A DNA stretch of 15,488 nucleotides from an uncultured Oscillospiraceae bacterium. Its GTDB lineage: Bacteria > Bacillota > Clostridia > Oscillospirales > Oscillospiraceae. The notes below the pieces were generated by a model, which had not been told where the DNA came from, did no database searches, and saw nothing but the letters and a program-made list of their open reading frames with translations. Location: contig CALWXI010000007.1 in NCBI GenBank assembly GCA_944385455.1, forward strand, positions 1-15,488, read 5' to 3'. Every line of letters starts with the position of its first letter. The stretch's first letter is position 1. Below are positions 1-6,237 of the stretch, one piece after another. Both the position numbers and the translations under genes were made by a program.

Positions 1-14
1 GTATAGGCACCAAT

Positions 15-37
15 CGGTAACAATCATGCCGTTACCG
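15..37. promoter_or_regulatory. Inverted repeat, candidate regulator operator
   Basis: A perfect 7-bp inverted repeat, CGGTAAC (15-21) and GTTACCG (31-37), separated by 9 bp. It lies about 160 bp upstream of the HxlR-type regulator at 199. Dyads of this size are typical operators for dimeric regulators, and HxlR genes are often divergent from their target. A divergent target gene could lie just left of the window. The assignment to the HxlR protein is an inference. Confidence 0.35.
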
Positions 38-119
38 GCAGGAAACCATTGCGTCGTTTCATGGGCTTCCCGCTTTTTGCTGTCTCTGAAAATTTTTGAG
101 AGACGGCCTCCCCGAACCC

Positions 120-149
120 TTGACAGACGATCGAGATGTACCATAAAAT
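120..149 (+). promoter_or_regulatory. Putative sigma-A promoter of the HxlR regulator
   Basis: TTGACA at 120-125 and TAAAAT at 144-149 with an 18-bp spacer, ending about 50 bp upstream of the GTG start at 199. The -10 box is flanked by TGTAC (137-141) and GTACA (156-160), a dyad that would let the encoded regulator shut its own promoter. The consensus match is visible directly; autoregulation is an inference. Confidence 0.6.
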
Positions 150-198
150 AACTCTGTACAGCCATAATGGAAACCATTGAGCTCCAGGAGGCGATTTT

Positions 199-531
199 GT
201 GGCAGCCGCAGCGAAAGAACTCCCGGCCTGTCCGGTGGAGACGATCCTGACTTTGATCAGCAACCAATGGAAGGTATTGATCCTCCGGGATCTGATGCCG
301 GGGACAAAGCGCTTTGGCGCGTTAAAAAAGTCCATCGGCGCCGTCAGTCAGAAGGTGCTGACCGCCCAGCTCCGTGAGATGGAGCAGAGCGGCCTTTTGA
401 CCCGTACCGTTTATCCGGAGGTCCCGCCCCGCGTGGAGTACACTTTGACGGAGCTGGGATACAGCCTGAAGCCCATTCTGGATGCCATGTGGAACTGGGG
501 CGAGGAGTACAAGGCCAGGAATCGAGGGTAA
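199..531 (+). CDS. HxlR/DUF24-family winged-helix transcriptional regulator
   Basis: A 110-residue protein of the usual length for the HxlR (DUF24, MarR-like) family, which binds DNA as a dimeric winged helix and often senses electrophiles or oxidants. The N-terminal signature with Cys11 (ELPACPV), the core NQWKVLILRDL, the recognition-helix region GAVSQKVLTAQLREMEQSGLL and the wing with VPPRVEYTLTELG are all present. The single N-terminal Cys is in the position used for redox sensing in YodB-like members; that this one senses redox is an inference. The start is GTG, preceded by AGGAGG at 186-191 with 7-bp spacing. No co-directional partner follows: a terminator lies about 100 bp downstream, so the target may be to the left of the window. 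Confidence 0.93.
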   Translation: MAAAAKELPACPVETILTLISNQWKVLILRDLMPGTKRFGALKKSIGAVSQKVLTAQLREMEQSGLLTRTVYPEVPPRVEYTLTELGYSLKPILDAMWNWGEEYKARNRG

Positions 532-632
532 TCTTTTTCTTGCTGACTGCCCCCGGATTTCCGAGCAGAGGCCGGCGCAGAAAACGCGTGCCCAATCCCG
601 CCCTCACAAGTACAAGACAGAAGCAGAAAAAT

Positions 633-685
633 GCTCCCCGTCCAAGCCGGGAAACCGTTTCCGGCAAAGGACGGGGAGCGTTTTT
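633..685 (+). terminator. Rho-independent terminator after the HxlR gene
   Basis: An 11-bp perfect stem, GCTCCCCGTCC (633-643) with GGACGGGGAGC (669-679), followed by GTTTTT. The loop itself forms a second stem (GCCGGGAAAC with GTTTCCGGC), giving a long stacked hairpin. It is well placed to end the HxlR transcript. Confidence 0.85.
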
Positions 686-732
686 GAGTGCAAAACCCTC
701 CACAGGCGGATTTCTGCCTTGACCAATAGAAG

Positions 733-756
733 GCCCCCTTTTCGAAAGGGGGCTTT
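733..756 (+). terminator. GC-rich hairpin with short T tract
   Basis: A 9-bp perfect stem, GCCCCCTTT (733-741) and AAAGGGGGC (745-753), with a three-base loop and only TTT following. It may be a backup terminator. The short U tract makes this weaker than the hairpin at 633-685. Confidence 0.4.
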
Positions 757-798
757 CAGGCGGCGATTGCTCCGCAGAATTTGGATATTCATAAAATA

Positions 799-831
799 TT
801 GATAGATACGATTGTCCGCATATGCTATACC
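799..831 (+). promoter_or_regulatory. Putative promoter of the antiporter operon
   Basis: Two overlapping readings are possible. One is TTGATA (799-804), a 16-bp spacer and TATGCT (821-826). The other is an extended -10, TGCTATACC (823-831), with a weak -35. Either would start transcription about 45 bp upstream of the antiporter ATG at 881. The leader would contain the hairpin and T9 run at 841-864. Confidence 0.45.
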
Positions 832-840
832 GGCAGATAA

Positions 841-864
841 AGACGGTTCCGTCTATTTTTTTTT
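841..864 (+). promoter_or_regulatory. Leader hairpin followed by nine T, abutting the RBS
   Basis: AGACGGTTCCGTCT (841-854) folds into a 5-bp stem with a GTTC loop. It is followed by A and then nine consecutive T (856-864), directly before the purine-rich ribosome binding site AAGGGGGG (866-873). The form is that of a weak intrinsic terminator inside the antiporter leader, so it could act as an attenuator. It could also be a remnant terminator of upstream transcription. No alternative antiterminator stem was identified. Confidence 0.35.
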
Positions 865-880
865 GAAGGGGGGCAAGATC

Positions 881-2122
881 ATGGGGATTCTTATGGATGC
901 GGCGAGACTGCTGCTTTCAATTTTGATTGCTTATATTGCGGGAAAGCTGATTTCAAAGCTGAAACTGCCCTCCATTTTGGGCTGGCTGATTGCAGGCATG
1001 ATCATGGGGCCCCATGCGCTGAACCTGCTGAGCAGCTCGGTGCTGGATTCCGCCTGGTTCAATGTGGCGGAAAGTATTTTTGAGTGCACATTCGGCCTGA
1101 TGATTGGTACGGAGCTGATCTGGAAGCAGATGAAGAAATCCGGAATGCAGATTCTGGTCACCACAGTGACAGAATCGTTGGGGACATTTCTGGTGGTAAG
1201 CCTGGTGTTCGGGATTCTCTTCCGGTCCGCCGGAATCCCGCTTTATCTGGCTTTTCTGTTTGGGGGAATCGCGCTGGCCACGGCGCCCGCACCCTCTTTG
1301 TCCGTCGTGCGCGACATGAAAACGGACGGTCCGGTGACCAAGGCGCTGATTCCCATGGCGGCGCTGGACGATCTGGTGGGCGCGTTTGTTTTCTTCCTGG
1401 TGGTCGCCCTGGTATCAGCTCACATCTCCACGCGGGACATTCCTGTCGCGGTGGTGCTGTTTCTGGTGTTTCTGCCTGTACTGATCGGCGCTGCGACCGG
1501 CTTTGTCACCGGCAGGGTACTCCGCCGTGTACGGACCACGGGCAGCCTGGTGGGAATCATGGCGGGGATGCTGCTGGCTTCCGCCAGAATCGGATTTTGG
1601 ATCAACCGCCTTCTCTCCACGTCGATCCTGAATTTCATGTTGATCGGAATGTCCTTCTCCGCCGCCTTCGCCAACATGATCTCCGAGGAGCAGCTTTCAA
1701 GGCTGATGAAGGTCATGAACCCGGTCATCAGCTTTGCCATGATCGTGGCAATTCTGAATCTGGGCGCGCCGCTGGATTATCATCTGATTTTTGGCGCCGG
1801 GCTGTATACGGCAGTCTATATCACCACGCGGGCGGCCGGCAAGTACAGCGGTGCGTATGTGGGAGCGGTGCTCACCCATATGCCCCCGACGGTAAGGAAA
1901 TATCTGGGGTTTACGCTGCTGCCTCATTCGGGCGTTTCCCTGGTCTTTACAGGGATCGCAGTGTCCATTCTCAGCGGTCCGGCACCGGAATGCGCCTCCA
2001 TCATTCAGGGGACGATTGCGGCGGCCGCTGTCATCAATGAGATCATTGCAGTTTTTATGGCCAAGAAGGGGTTTGAATGGGCCGGGGAACTGAACAAGGC
2101 GGGAGGAGAAAACGCGGCATGA
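881..2122 (+). CDS. CPA2-type cation:proton (Na+/H+) antiporter
   Basis: A 413-residue polytopic membrane protein with roughly a dozen hydrophobic segments along its whole length, as in the monovalent cation:proton antiporter-2 family. The N-terminal segment (GKLISKLKLPSILGWLIAG) is the usual first helix pair. The unwound-helix region ATAPAPSLS is followed by ALDDLVG with Asp163-Asp164. A DD pair is the ion-binding hallmark of electrogenic CPA2 exchangers, so the likely role is Na+ or K+/H+ exchange. No C-terminal RCK/TrkA nucleotide domain is present. The start at ATG 881 is chosen over an upstream TTG at 812 because AAGGGGGG sits 7 bp before it. The stop overlaps the next gene by ATGA, so the two are translationally coupled. 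The ion cannot be told from sequence. Confidence 0.88.
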   Translation: MGILMDAARLLLSILIAYIAGKLISKLKLPSILGWLIAGMIMGPHALNLLSSSVLDSAWFNVAESIFECTFGLMIGTELIWKQMKKSGMQILVTTVTESLGTFLVVSLVFGILFRSAGIPLYLAFLFGGIALATAPAPSLSVVRDMKTDGPVTKALIPMAALDDLVGAFVFFLVVALVSAHISTRDIPVAVVLFLVFLPVLIGAATGFVTGRVLRRVRTTGSLVGIMAGMLLASARIGFWINRLLSTSILNFMLIGMSFSAAFANMISEEQLSRLMKVMNPVISFAMIVAILNLGAPLDYHLIFGAGLYTAVYITTRAAGKYSGAYVGAVLTHMPPTVRKYLGFTLLPHSGVSLVFTGIAVSILSGPAPECASIIQGTIAAAAVINEIIAVFMAKKGFEWAGELNKAGGENAA

Positions 2123-2577
2123 CGCAAAAAGAGCGGAAGGAACGCAGCCGGCAGGAAATCTTTTGTGCCGCGCTGGATGTGCAGGACGTCTCCACCGCTG
2201 TCAAGGCATATTTTATGCTTCGGGAGCAGTTCTTTCAGTCCCGCCCACGGCACAAGCGTATTTTTGAGACAGCGATGCTCCGGCCGCCGGAGCATCTGCG
2301 GAATCAGATCCAGGCACTGCATGAGCCGCTGCGGTCGCTCAACAGTCGATTTTTAAGCCGCGTGGCTGCCCATATGCCCCTTAGAGCGGGGCTGAGCCAG
2401 GAACAGGTGACGCAGTATCTGGGAAGCATTGAAGAATTGTTTTATCCCATTATGGCCAGGTATCGGGGACAGCAGCCTCCCGTCGATCTCCATGCCATGC
2501 TGGATGTCGCGGAACAGCTCTTGGATATGATGCTGTTTGGGATCATCCGGCAGGCGGAGCCGTCCGAAAACATATGA
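2119..2577 (+). CDS. TetR/AcrR-like protein apparently lacking its HTH
   Basis: A 152-residue protein starting in the ATGA overlap with the antiporter. Residues 1-20 (ERKERSRQEIFCAALD) match the first helix of TetR-family regulators. The expected following stretch (end of helix 1, helix-turn-helix, the YxYYxxKDELF motif) is missing: the sequence passes straight to VQDVSTAVKAYFMLREQFF, which resembles the ligand-binding domain. The rest (IFETAMLRPPEHLRNQIQALH and onward) is a complete-looking helical C-terminal domain. Family members are normally around 190-210 residues, so about 40-60 are absent, in frame. It probably cannot bind DNA as a standard TetR dimer. It may be a pseudogene, or a dominant-negative or ligand-binding leftover. 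The family call is by eye. Confidence 0.6.
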   Translation: MTQKERKERSRQEIFCAALDVQDVSTAVKAYFMLREQFFQSRPRHKRIFETAMLRPPEHLRNQIQALHEPLRSLNSRFLSRVAAHMPLRAGLSQEQVTQYLGSIEELFYPIMARYRGQQPPVDLHAMLDVAEQLLDMMLFGIIRQAEPSENI

Positions 2578-2597
2578 TACCGCCGAAAAAAACAGCT

Positions 2598-2651
2598 CCT
2601 TACCGGCAAAAGCGGCCCAATCAAATGATTGGGCCGCTTTTGCCGGTAAGG
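2598..2651. terminator. Perfect 26-bp-arm inverted repeat, bidirectional terminator-like
   Basis: Left arm 2598-2623 and right arm 2626-2651 are exact reverse complements with only AA between them. The core AAAAGCGGCCCAATCA pairs with TGATTGGGCCGCTTTT, so a GC-rich stem is flanked by an A-run and a T-run, as in intrinsic terminators that work in both directions. It lies 20 bp after the stop of the TetR-like gene. The outer CCTTACCGGC/GCCGGTAAGG pairing is longer than a terminator needs, so a small hairpin repeat element cannot be excluded. Confidence 0.7.
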
Positions 2652-2696
2652 ATGGGCCGAAGGCCAGGGTGAGGAAGCCCCGCTCCGCCCTGGGGC

Positions 2697-2909
2697 TTGC
2701 GGACGTCCGCCGCCAGGTCACTCCGCTTTCTGTACCAGACCATCCACCAGGAGTTCCATTCCTCCCTCAGCAAGCTCTCCAACCTGCTGTATCTGCCGGC
2801 CGTGAACCAGTCCGGTCCGGTCATCGAAATGCCCCGGGAGGAGCTCGCCGATTTCCCCGGCATGAGCCGGGTGCAGGTGTCCCGGGAGCTTTCCTCTCTC
2901 CGGAAAAAA
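2697..2909 (+). pseudogene. Crp/Fnr-family regulator remnant (C-terminal part)
   Basis: This frame reads SLRFLYQTIHQEFHSSLSKL, then LLYLPAVNQ, then EMPREELADFPGMSRVQVSR and ELSSLRKK. That is the linker helix and HTH recognition region of a Crp/Fnr-type regulator. The N-terminal cyclic-nucleotide-binding-like domain is absent upstream, with the preceding bases apparently in another frame (DVRRQV). Roughly a dozen residues seem missing between VNQ and SGPVIEM. The C-terminal wing after LRKK is replaced by unrelated sequence. A Pro in DFPGMS, where this family normally has Leu, would also break the HTH. The frame stays open to 3023 but that tail is promoter DNA. It is a decayed gene, not a functional small protein. 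Confidence 0.65.
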
Positions 2910-2922
2910 CGCGAATCCGATA

Positions 2923-2951
2923 TTGACACCGCGTCAGAATCATGCTATCAT
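2923..2951 (+). promoter_or_regulatory. Strong sigma-A promoter of the DUF362 redox operon
   Basis: TTGACA (2923-2928), a 17-bp spacer and TATCAT (2946-2951): a perfect -35 box and a good -10 at ideal spacing, about 70 bp upstream of the ATG at 3020. The -35 lies just past the Crp/Fnr remnant. Confidence 0.75.
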
Positions 2952-3007
2952 TCGATTGCTGACGTCGTGTCAGAATCATTCCCGGATGACGGCAGACCCT
3001 GTCAGAA
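2933..3007 (+). promoter_or_regulatory. Three GTCAGAA repeats and a CTGAC/GTCAG dyad
   Basis: GTCAGAA occurs at 2933-2939 (within the promoter spacer), 2969-2975 and 3001-3007 (next to the ribosome binding site). The first two copies extend to GTCAGAATCAT. The second is also the right half of CTGAC-N5-GTCAG (2959-2973). The arrangement over and downstream of the promoter suggests repressor sites, plausibly for the TetR encoded in the same operon at 4408. That link is an inference. Confidence 0.45.
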
Positions 3008-3019
3008 GGAGGAATCGCG

Positions 3020-3910
3020 ATGAAATCACAGGTTTATTTCACACGGGAGCTCACCCCGGAAAAGGTGGTGGAGCTGTATCACGCCCTGGGCACGGAGCTG
3101 CCCGGAAAGGTGGCGGTAAAGGTCCATTCCGGCGAGCGGGGAAATCAAAACTTCCTGCGCCCGGAGTTCTGGCGTCCCATGGTGGAGGAGGTCCGCGGCA
3201 CCATCGTGGAGTGCAACACCGCTTACGGCGACGCTGCCGGCGGCGTGCGCGACCACACCGAGTCCCACCGGAAGCTTCTGGAGGAGCACGGCTGGACCCG
3301 GTATTTCCGCGTGGATCTGATGGACGCCGAGGGACCGGATGTGGTCTGGCCCATCCCCAACGGGAAGATCCTCAAAGAAAATCACCTGGGAAAAAACATC
3401 ATGAATTATGATTCCATGCTGGTGCTGGCCCATTTCAAGGGGCACCCCATGGGCGGCTACGGCGGCGCCTTGAAGCAGCTGGCCATCGGCTGCGCCTCCC
3501 GGGCGGGCAAGGCGCTGATCCACTCCGCCGGCAAGACCGACGACCGTTTCAAGACCTGGGAGCAGCACGCCGGCCCCGCCGCCTTCCCCGAGGCCATGGC
3601 CGACGCCGCCTCCAGTGTGGCGGAGCATTTCAAGGGGAGGATCGCCTTCATCAACGTGATGAAAAACCTCTCCGTGGACTGCGACTGCTGCGAGGTGGCC
3701 GAGGACCCCTGCATGCAGGATATCGGCAGCCTGGCCTCCCTGGACCCGGTGGCCATCGACCAGGCCTGCATCGACCTGGTGGCAAACTCGGACGACCCCG
3801 GCAGAGAGCACTTCATGGAGCGGGTGAACAGCCGCAACGGCATCCACACCATCGAGGCGGCCGCCGGCCTGGGCTTCGGCTCCCGCGAGTATACGTTGAT
3901 CGAGCTGTAA
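3020..3910 (+). CDS. DUF362 domain-containing iron-sulfur-type protein
   Basis: A 296-residue protein matching the DUF362 family over its length. Recognisable parts are VAVKVHSGERGNQNFLRPEF near the N-terminus, YDSMLVLAHFKGHPMGGYGG in the middle and SLDPVAIDQACIDLV near the end. A Cys-rich motif at residues 220-231 (DCDCCEVAEDPC) could ligate an Fe-S cluster. DUF362 proteins are of unknown biochemical function and are often found with ferredoxins and flavoproteins, as here. The start is ATG with AAGGAGG at 3006-3012, 7 bp upstream. It is the first gene of a four-gene operon with flavodoxin (22 bp downstream), TetR and aldo/keto reductase. There is no signal peptide, so it is cytoplasmic. Confidence 0.9.
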   Translation: MKSQVYFTRELTPEKVVELYHALGTELPGKVAVKVHSGERGNQNFLRPEFWRPMVEEVRGTIVECNTAYGDAAGGVRDHTESHRKLLEEHGWTRYFRVDLMDAEGPDVVWPIPNGKILKENHLGKNIMNYDSMLVLAHFKGHPMGGYGGALKQLAIGCASRAGKALIHSAGKTDDRFKTWEQHAGPAAFPEAMADAASSVAEHFKGRIAFINVMKNLSVDCDCCEVAEDPCMQDIGSLASLDPVAIDQACIDLVANSDDPGREHFMERVNSRNGIHTIEAAAGLGFGSREYTLIEL

Positions 3911-3932
3911 GATTGGAATGGAGGAAATCAGC

Positions 3933-4400
3933 ATGAGCAAACCCTTGGTCGCTTATTTTTCTGCCAGCGGCGTGACCGCCAGAGCCGCCGGAGAGATCGC
4001 GCAGGCCGTGGGCGCGGACCTGTATGAGATCCGCCCGGCGGAGCCCTATACCCGCGCGGACCTGAACTGGATGGATGAGAGAAGCCGCAGCACGCTCGAG
4101 ATGAACGACCCCGCCTGCCGCCCGGCCATTGCGGAGCCGGCGGAGCACATGGAGCAGTACGACACGGTATTCGTGGGCTTTCCCATCTGGTGGTATGTGG
4201 AGCCCCGGATCGTGGACACCTTCCTGGAGAGCCATGACTTCTCCGGAAAGACGCTCATCCCCTTCGCCACCTCCGGGGGAAGCGGCATCGGCAAGGCGGA
4301 AAGGAGCCTGCAGGAGCACTGCCCCGGCGCCGCCTGGAAGCGGGGCAGGCTGGTCAACAGCGGCGCGGCGGCCTGGGCCAAGTCTGTCCTGGGACTGTGA
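3933..4400 (+). CDS. Flavodoxin-family protein
   Basis: A 155-residue flavodoxin, which carries one FMN and shuttles low-potential electrons in the cytoplasm. The first beta strand and phosphate loop read LVAYFSASGVTARAA. The region VFVGFPIWWYVEPRIVDTFL and the strand TLIPFATSGGSGIG are typical of the short flavodoxin subfamily close to NAD(P)H-linked oxidoreductases. Tyr and Trp residues in WWY are positioned to stack on the flavin. The start at ATG 3933 is preferred over 3918 because GGAGG at 3920-3924 is well spaced. It is second in the operon, 7 bp before the TetR gene. It could hand electrons to the DUF362 protein or the Fe-S aldo/keto reductase; this is an inference. Confidence 0.9.
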   Translation: MSKPLVAYFSASGVTARAAGEIAQAVGADLYEIRPAEPYTRADLNWMDERSRSTLEMNDPACRPAIAEPAEHMEQYDTVFVGFPIWWYVEPRIVDTFLESHDFSGKTLIPFATSGGSGIGKAERSLQEHCPGAAWKRGRLVNSGAAAWAKSVLGL

Positions 4401-4407
4401 GGCGGCC

Positions 4408-5091
4408 ATGCCCAAGGGATCGGAAGAACGGACCAGCGCCAGGAGGGAAGAGATCGTCGACGCCTGCGCCGCGCTCTATGAGACCATGGGGTTCCGGGAT
4501 ATCACCATCCGGGACATTGGGGCGAAGACCTCCTTCACCCGCACCTCCATCTACAACTACTTCCAGACCAAGGAGGAGATCTTTCTGGCTCTGCTCCAGC
4601 GGGAGCACGAGCTCTGGAGCGCGGATCTGGAGGCGCTCGCCCGCCGGGACGAGCCGCTTTCCGCGGAGCAGTTCGCAGATGCGCTGGCCCGCACCCTGGA
4701 ACGGCGGGGCTGTATGCTGAAGCTGATGAGCATGAACCTCTACGACATGGAGGGGAACAGCCGGCTGGAAAACCTGGTGGCCTTCAAGCGGGCCTACGCC
4801 GGCGCGCTGCAGGCCGCCGCCTGCTGCCTGGAGCGGTTCTTCCCCGGTATGACGGCGGGGGACCGGCAAACCTTTCTCTATGCGTTTTTCCCCTTTCTGT
4901 TCGGCGTCTACCCCTATTCCTTCCACACGGACAAGCAGCTGCAGGCCATGGCGCTGGCCCATGTGGATAACGCCCATTACTCCATCCGCGAGCTGACAAG
5001 CTCCTTTGTGAGCAGCCTGCTGCGGGCCTTTCCGCAGGACAGAAGCGCCGGCTCACAGGAGGGAGCGCGCGGATGGCCGGATTCTGAGTGA
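4408..5091 (+). CDS. TetR/AcrR-family transcriptional regulator
   Basis: A 227-residue regulator with an intact N-terminal TetR domain. Helix 1 is REEIVDACAALYETMGF, the helix-turn-helix is ITIRDIGAKTSFTRTSIYNYF (residues 32-52), then QTKEEIFLALL. The C-terminal ligand-binding part is helical and Phe-rich around residues 150-170. The start is ATG 4408, 7 bp after the flavodoxin stop, with a weak ribosome binding site (GAGGCGG), so it is likely expressed by coupling. It lies inside the redox operon, so it probably represses its own promoter at 2923-2951, where repeated GTCAGAA boxes are found. The ligand is unknown. Confidence 0.9.
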   Translation: MPKGSEERTSARREEIVDACAALYETMGFRDITIRDIGAKTSFTRTSIYNYFQTKEEIFLALLQREHELWSADLEALARRDEPLSAEQFADALARTLERRGCMLKLMSMNLYDMEGNSRLENLVAFKRAYAGALQAAACCLERFFPGMTAGDRQTFLYAFFPFLFGVYPYSFHTDKQLQAMALAHVDNAHYSIRELTSSFVSSLLRAFPQDRSAGSQEGARGWPDSE

Positions 5092-5103
5092 GAGGAACTG
5101 CAG

Positions 5104-6198
5104 ATGGAATATCGAACCCACCCCAAGACCGGGGATAAAATCAGCGTGATCGGGATCGGCACCGGTCCTGTTTTCGAGGCCGCAGAGAAAGAGGCGGCCG
5201 CCGCTCTGACCTACGCCTATGAGCACTGGGTCAATTACCTGGACTTTGCCACCGCCGGAGCCGGAACCTTCCCCTACGCGGGGGCGATCCTTGGCTCCGT
5301 GCGGAAGGAGCTGTTCTATCAGATCCACTTCGGCGCCAATTATGCGTCCGGCGAGTACGGCTGGACCACGGACCTGGACACCGTCAAGCGCCAGGTGGAC
5401 TGGCAGCTGAAGGAGCTGAGAACCGACTACATCGACTTCGGCATGATCCACTGCCTGGACGAGGAGCGGGACTGGACGGCCTATCAGAAAAACGGAGTGC
5501 TGGATTACCTGCTGGAGCTGAAGAAGACCGGCGTCGTACGGCATGTCGGCCTCAGCTCCCATACGCCGGAATTGATCCAGAAAATATTGGATACCGGTCT
5601 GGTGGAGCAGCTGATGTTCTCCATCAACCCCGCCTACGATTACCAGCACGGGGAGTTCGCCATCGGCAGCGCGTCGGAACGGATAGAGCTGTATCAGCGA
5701 TGCGCGGCGGAGGGCACCGGCATTTCCGTGATGAAGCCCTACTCCGCCGGACAGCTGCTCAACGGCAAGACCTCTCCCTTCGGCAAGGCGCTCACCAAAG
5801 TCCAGTGCCTCCAGTACGCTCTGGATAAGCCGGGCGTCCTGACCGTCCTGCCCGGCATCCGCAGCCTGGAGGACATGAAGGAGGCGCTGGCCTGGCTGGA
5901 CGCTTCTCCGGAGGAGCGGGACTACTCCGTTCTGGGGACCTTCACTCCAAAGGATGTCACCGGCACCTGCGTGTACTGCAACCACTGCGCGCCCTGCCCC
6001 GCCGGGCTGAACATCGGCCTCATCAACAAGTATTACGATCTGGCCAAAATCGGCGACGCCATGGCGGCGGACCACTATGCCAAGCTGGAAAAGCACGCCT
6101 CCGGCTGCATCTCCTGCGGCCACTGCGACAGCCGCTGCCCCTTCCACGTCCGCCAGGCCGACCGGATGAAGCGCATCGCCGGATACTTTGGCCGGTAA
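5104..6198 (+). CDS. Atypical aldo/keto reductase with 2x[4Fe-4S] ferredoxin tail
   Basis: A 364-residue protein: an aldo/keto reductase TIM barrel (residues about 1-280) followed by a ferredoxin-like tail. Two Cys clusters are present: C289, C292, C295, C298 (CVYCNHCAPC) and C335, C338, C341, C345 (CISCGHCDSRC). In the usual catalytic tetrad, Asp47 (NYLDFA) and His116 (GMIHC) can be aligned and a Tyr is nearby (Tyr58, shifted). The position normally holding Lys after the third strand reads QIHFG, placing His75 there. It may therefore not be an ordinary NADPH carbonyl reductase; electron transfer through the Fe-S clusters is an alternative. The start is ATG with AGAGG 8 bp upstream. It is last in the operon, 12 bp after TetR, and a terminator follows. 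Confidence 0.88.
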   Translation: MEYRTHPKTGDKISVIGIGTGPVFEAAEKEAAAALTYAYEHWVNYLDFATAGAGTFPYAGAILGSVRKELFYQIHFGANYASGEYGWTTDLDTVKRQVDWQLKELRTDYIDFGMIHCLDEERDWTAYQKNGVLDYLLELKKTGVVRHVGLSSHTPELIQKILDTGLVEQLMFSINPAYDYQHGEFAIGSASERIELYQRCAAEGTGISVMKPYSAGQLLNGKTSPFGKALTKVQCLQYALDKPGVLTVLPGIRSLEDMKEALAWLDASPEERDYSVLGTFTPKDVTGTCVYCNHCAPCPAGLNIGLINKYYDLAKIGDAMAADHYAKLEKHASGCISCGHCDSRCPFHVRQADRMKRIAGYFGR

Positions 6199-6237
6199 GG
6201 CTCGCGGCCTGGACCGCAGAACGCACCGCGCAGCGGC

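Larger units (their letters stand above)
532..880. other. Intergenic region with hairpins and antiporter promoter
   Basis: This 349-bp stretch between the HxlR regulator and the antiporter has no convincing gene. It holds a strong intrinsic terminator (633-685), a second GC-rich hairpin (733-753), a promoter candidate (about 799-831) and a short hairpin plus T-run immediately before the antiporter ribosome binding site. The small open frames crossing it have no recognisable content and no good ribosome binding sites. Confidence 0.6.
2578..3019. other. Gene-poor region: palindrome, regulator remnant, promoter
   Basis: This 442-bp gap between the HTH-less TetR and DUF362 genes has no intact gene. 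In order it contains a perfect long inverted repeat (2598-2651), a decayed Crp/Fnr coding remnant (2697-2909), and a strong promoter with repeated GTCAGAA boxes (2923-3007). Confidence 0.7.

Noticed and set aside
1..27. Possible start of a leftward gene at the CAT at 25-27
   Set aside because: Only nine codons are visible before the window edge and there is no ribosome binding site, so it cannot be supported.
82..104. GTCTCT/AGAGAC hairpin upstream of the first HxlR gene
   Set aside because: A 6-bp stem with mismatches inside and no T-run in the gene's direction. It is too weak to call a terminator or operator.
2923..3411. A 162-codon + frame across the promoter and start of DUF362
   Set aside because: It begins in the promoter and runs out of frame through the DUF362 gene as an Arg/Gly-rich shadow.
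3026..3940. A 304-codon minus-strand frame opposite the DUF362 gene
   Set aside because: It is antisense to a conserved family. The His/Val/Ala-rich composition is typical of a shadow.
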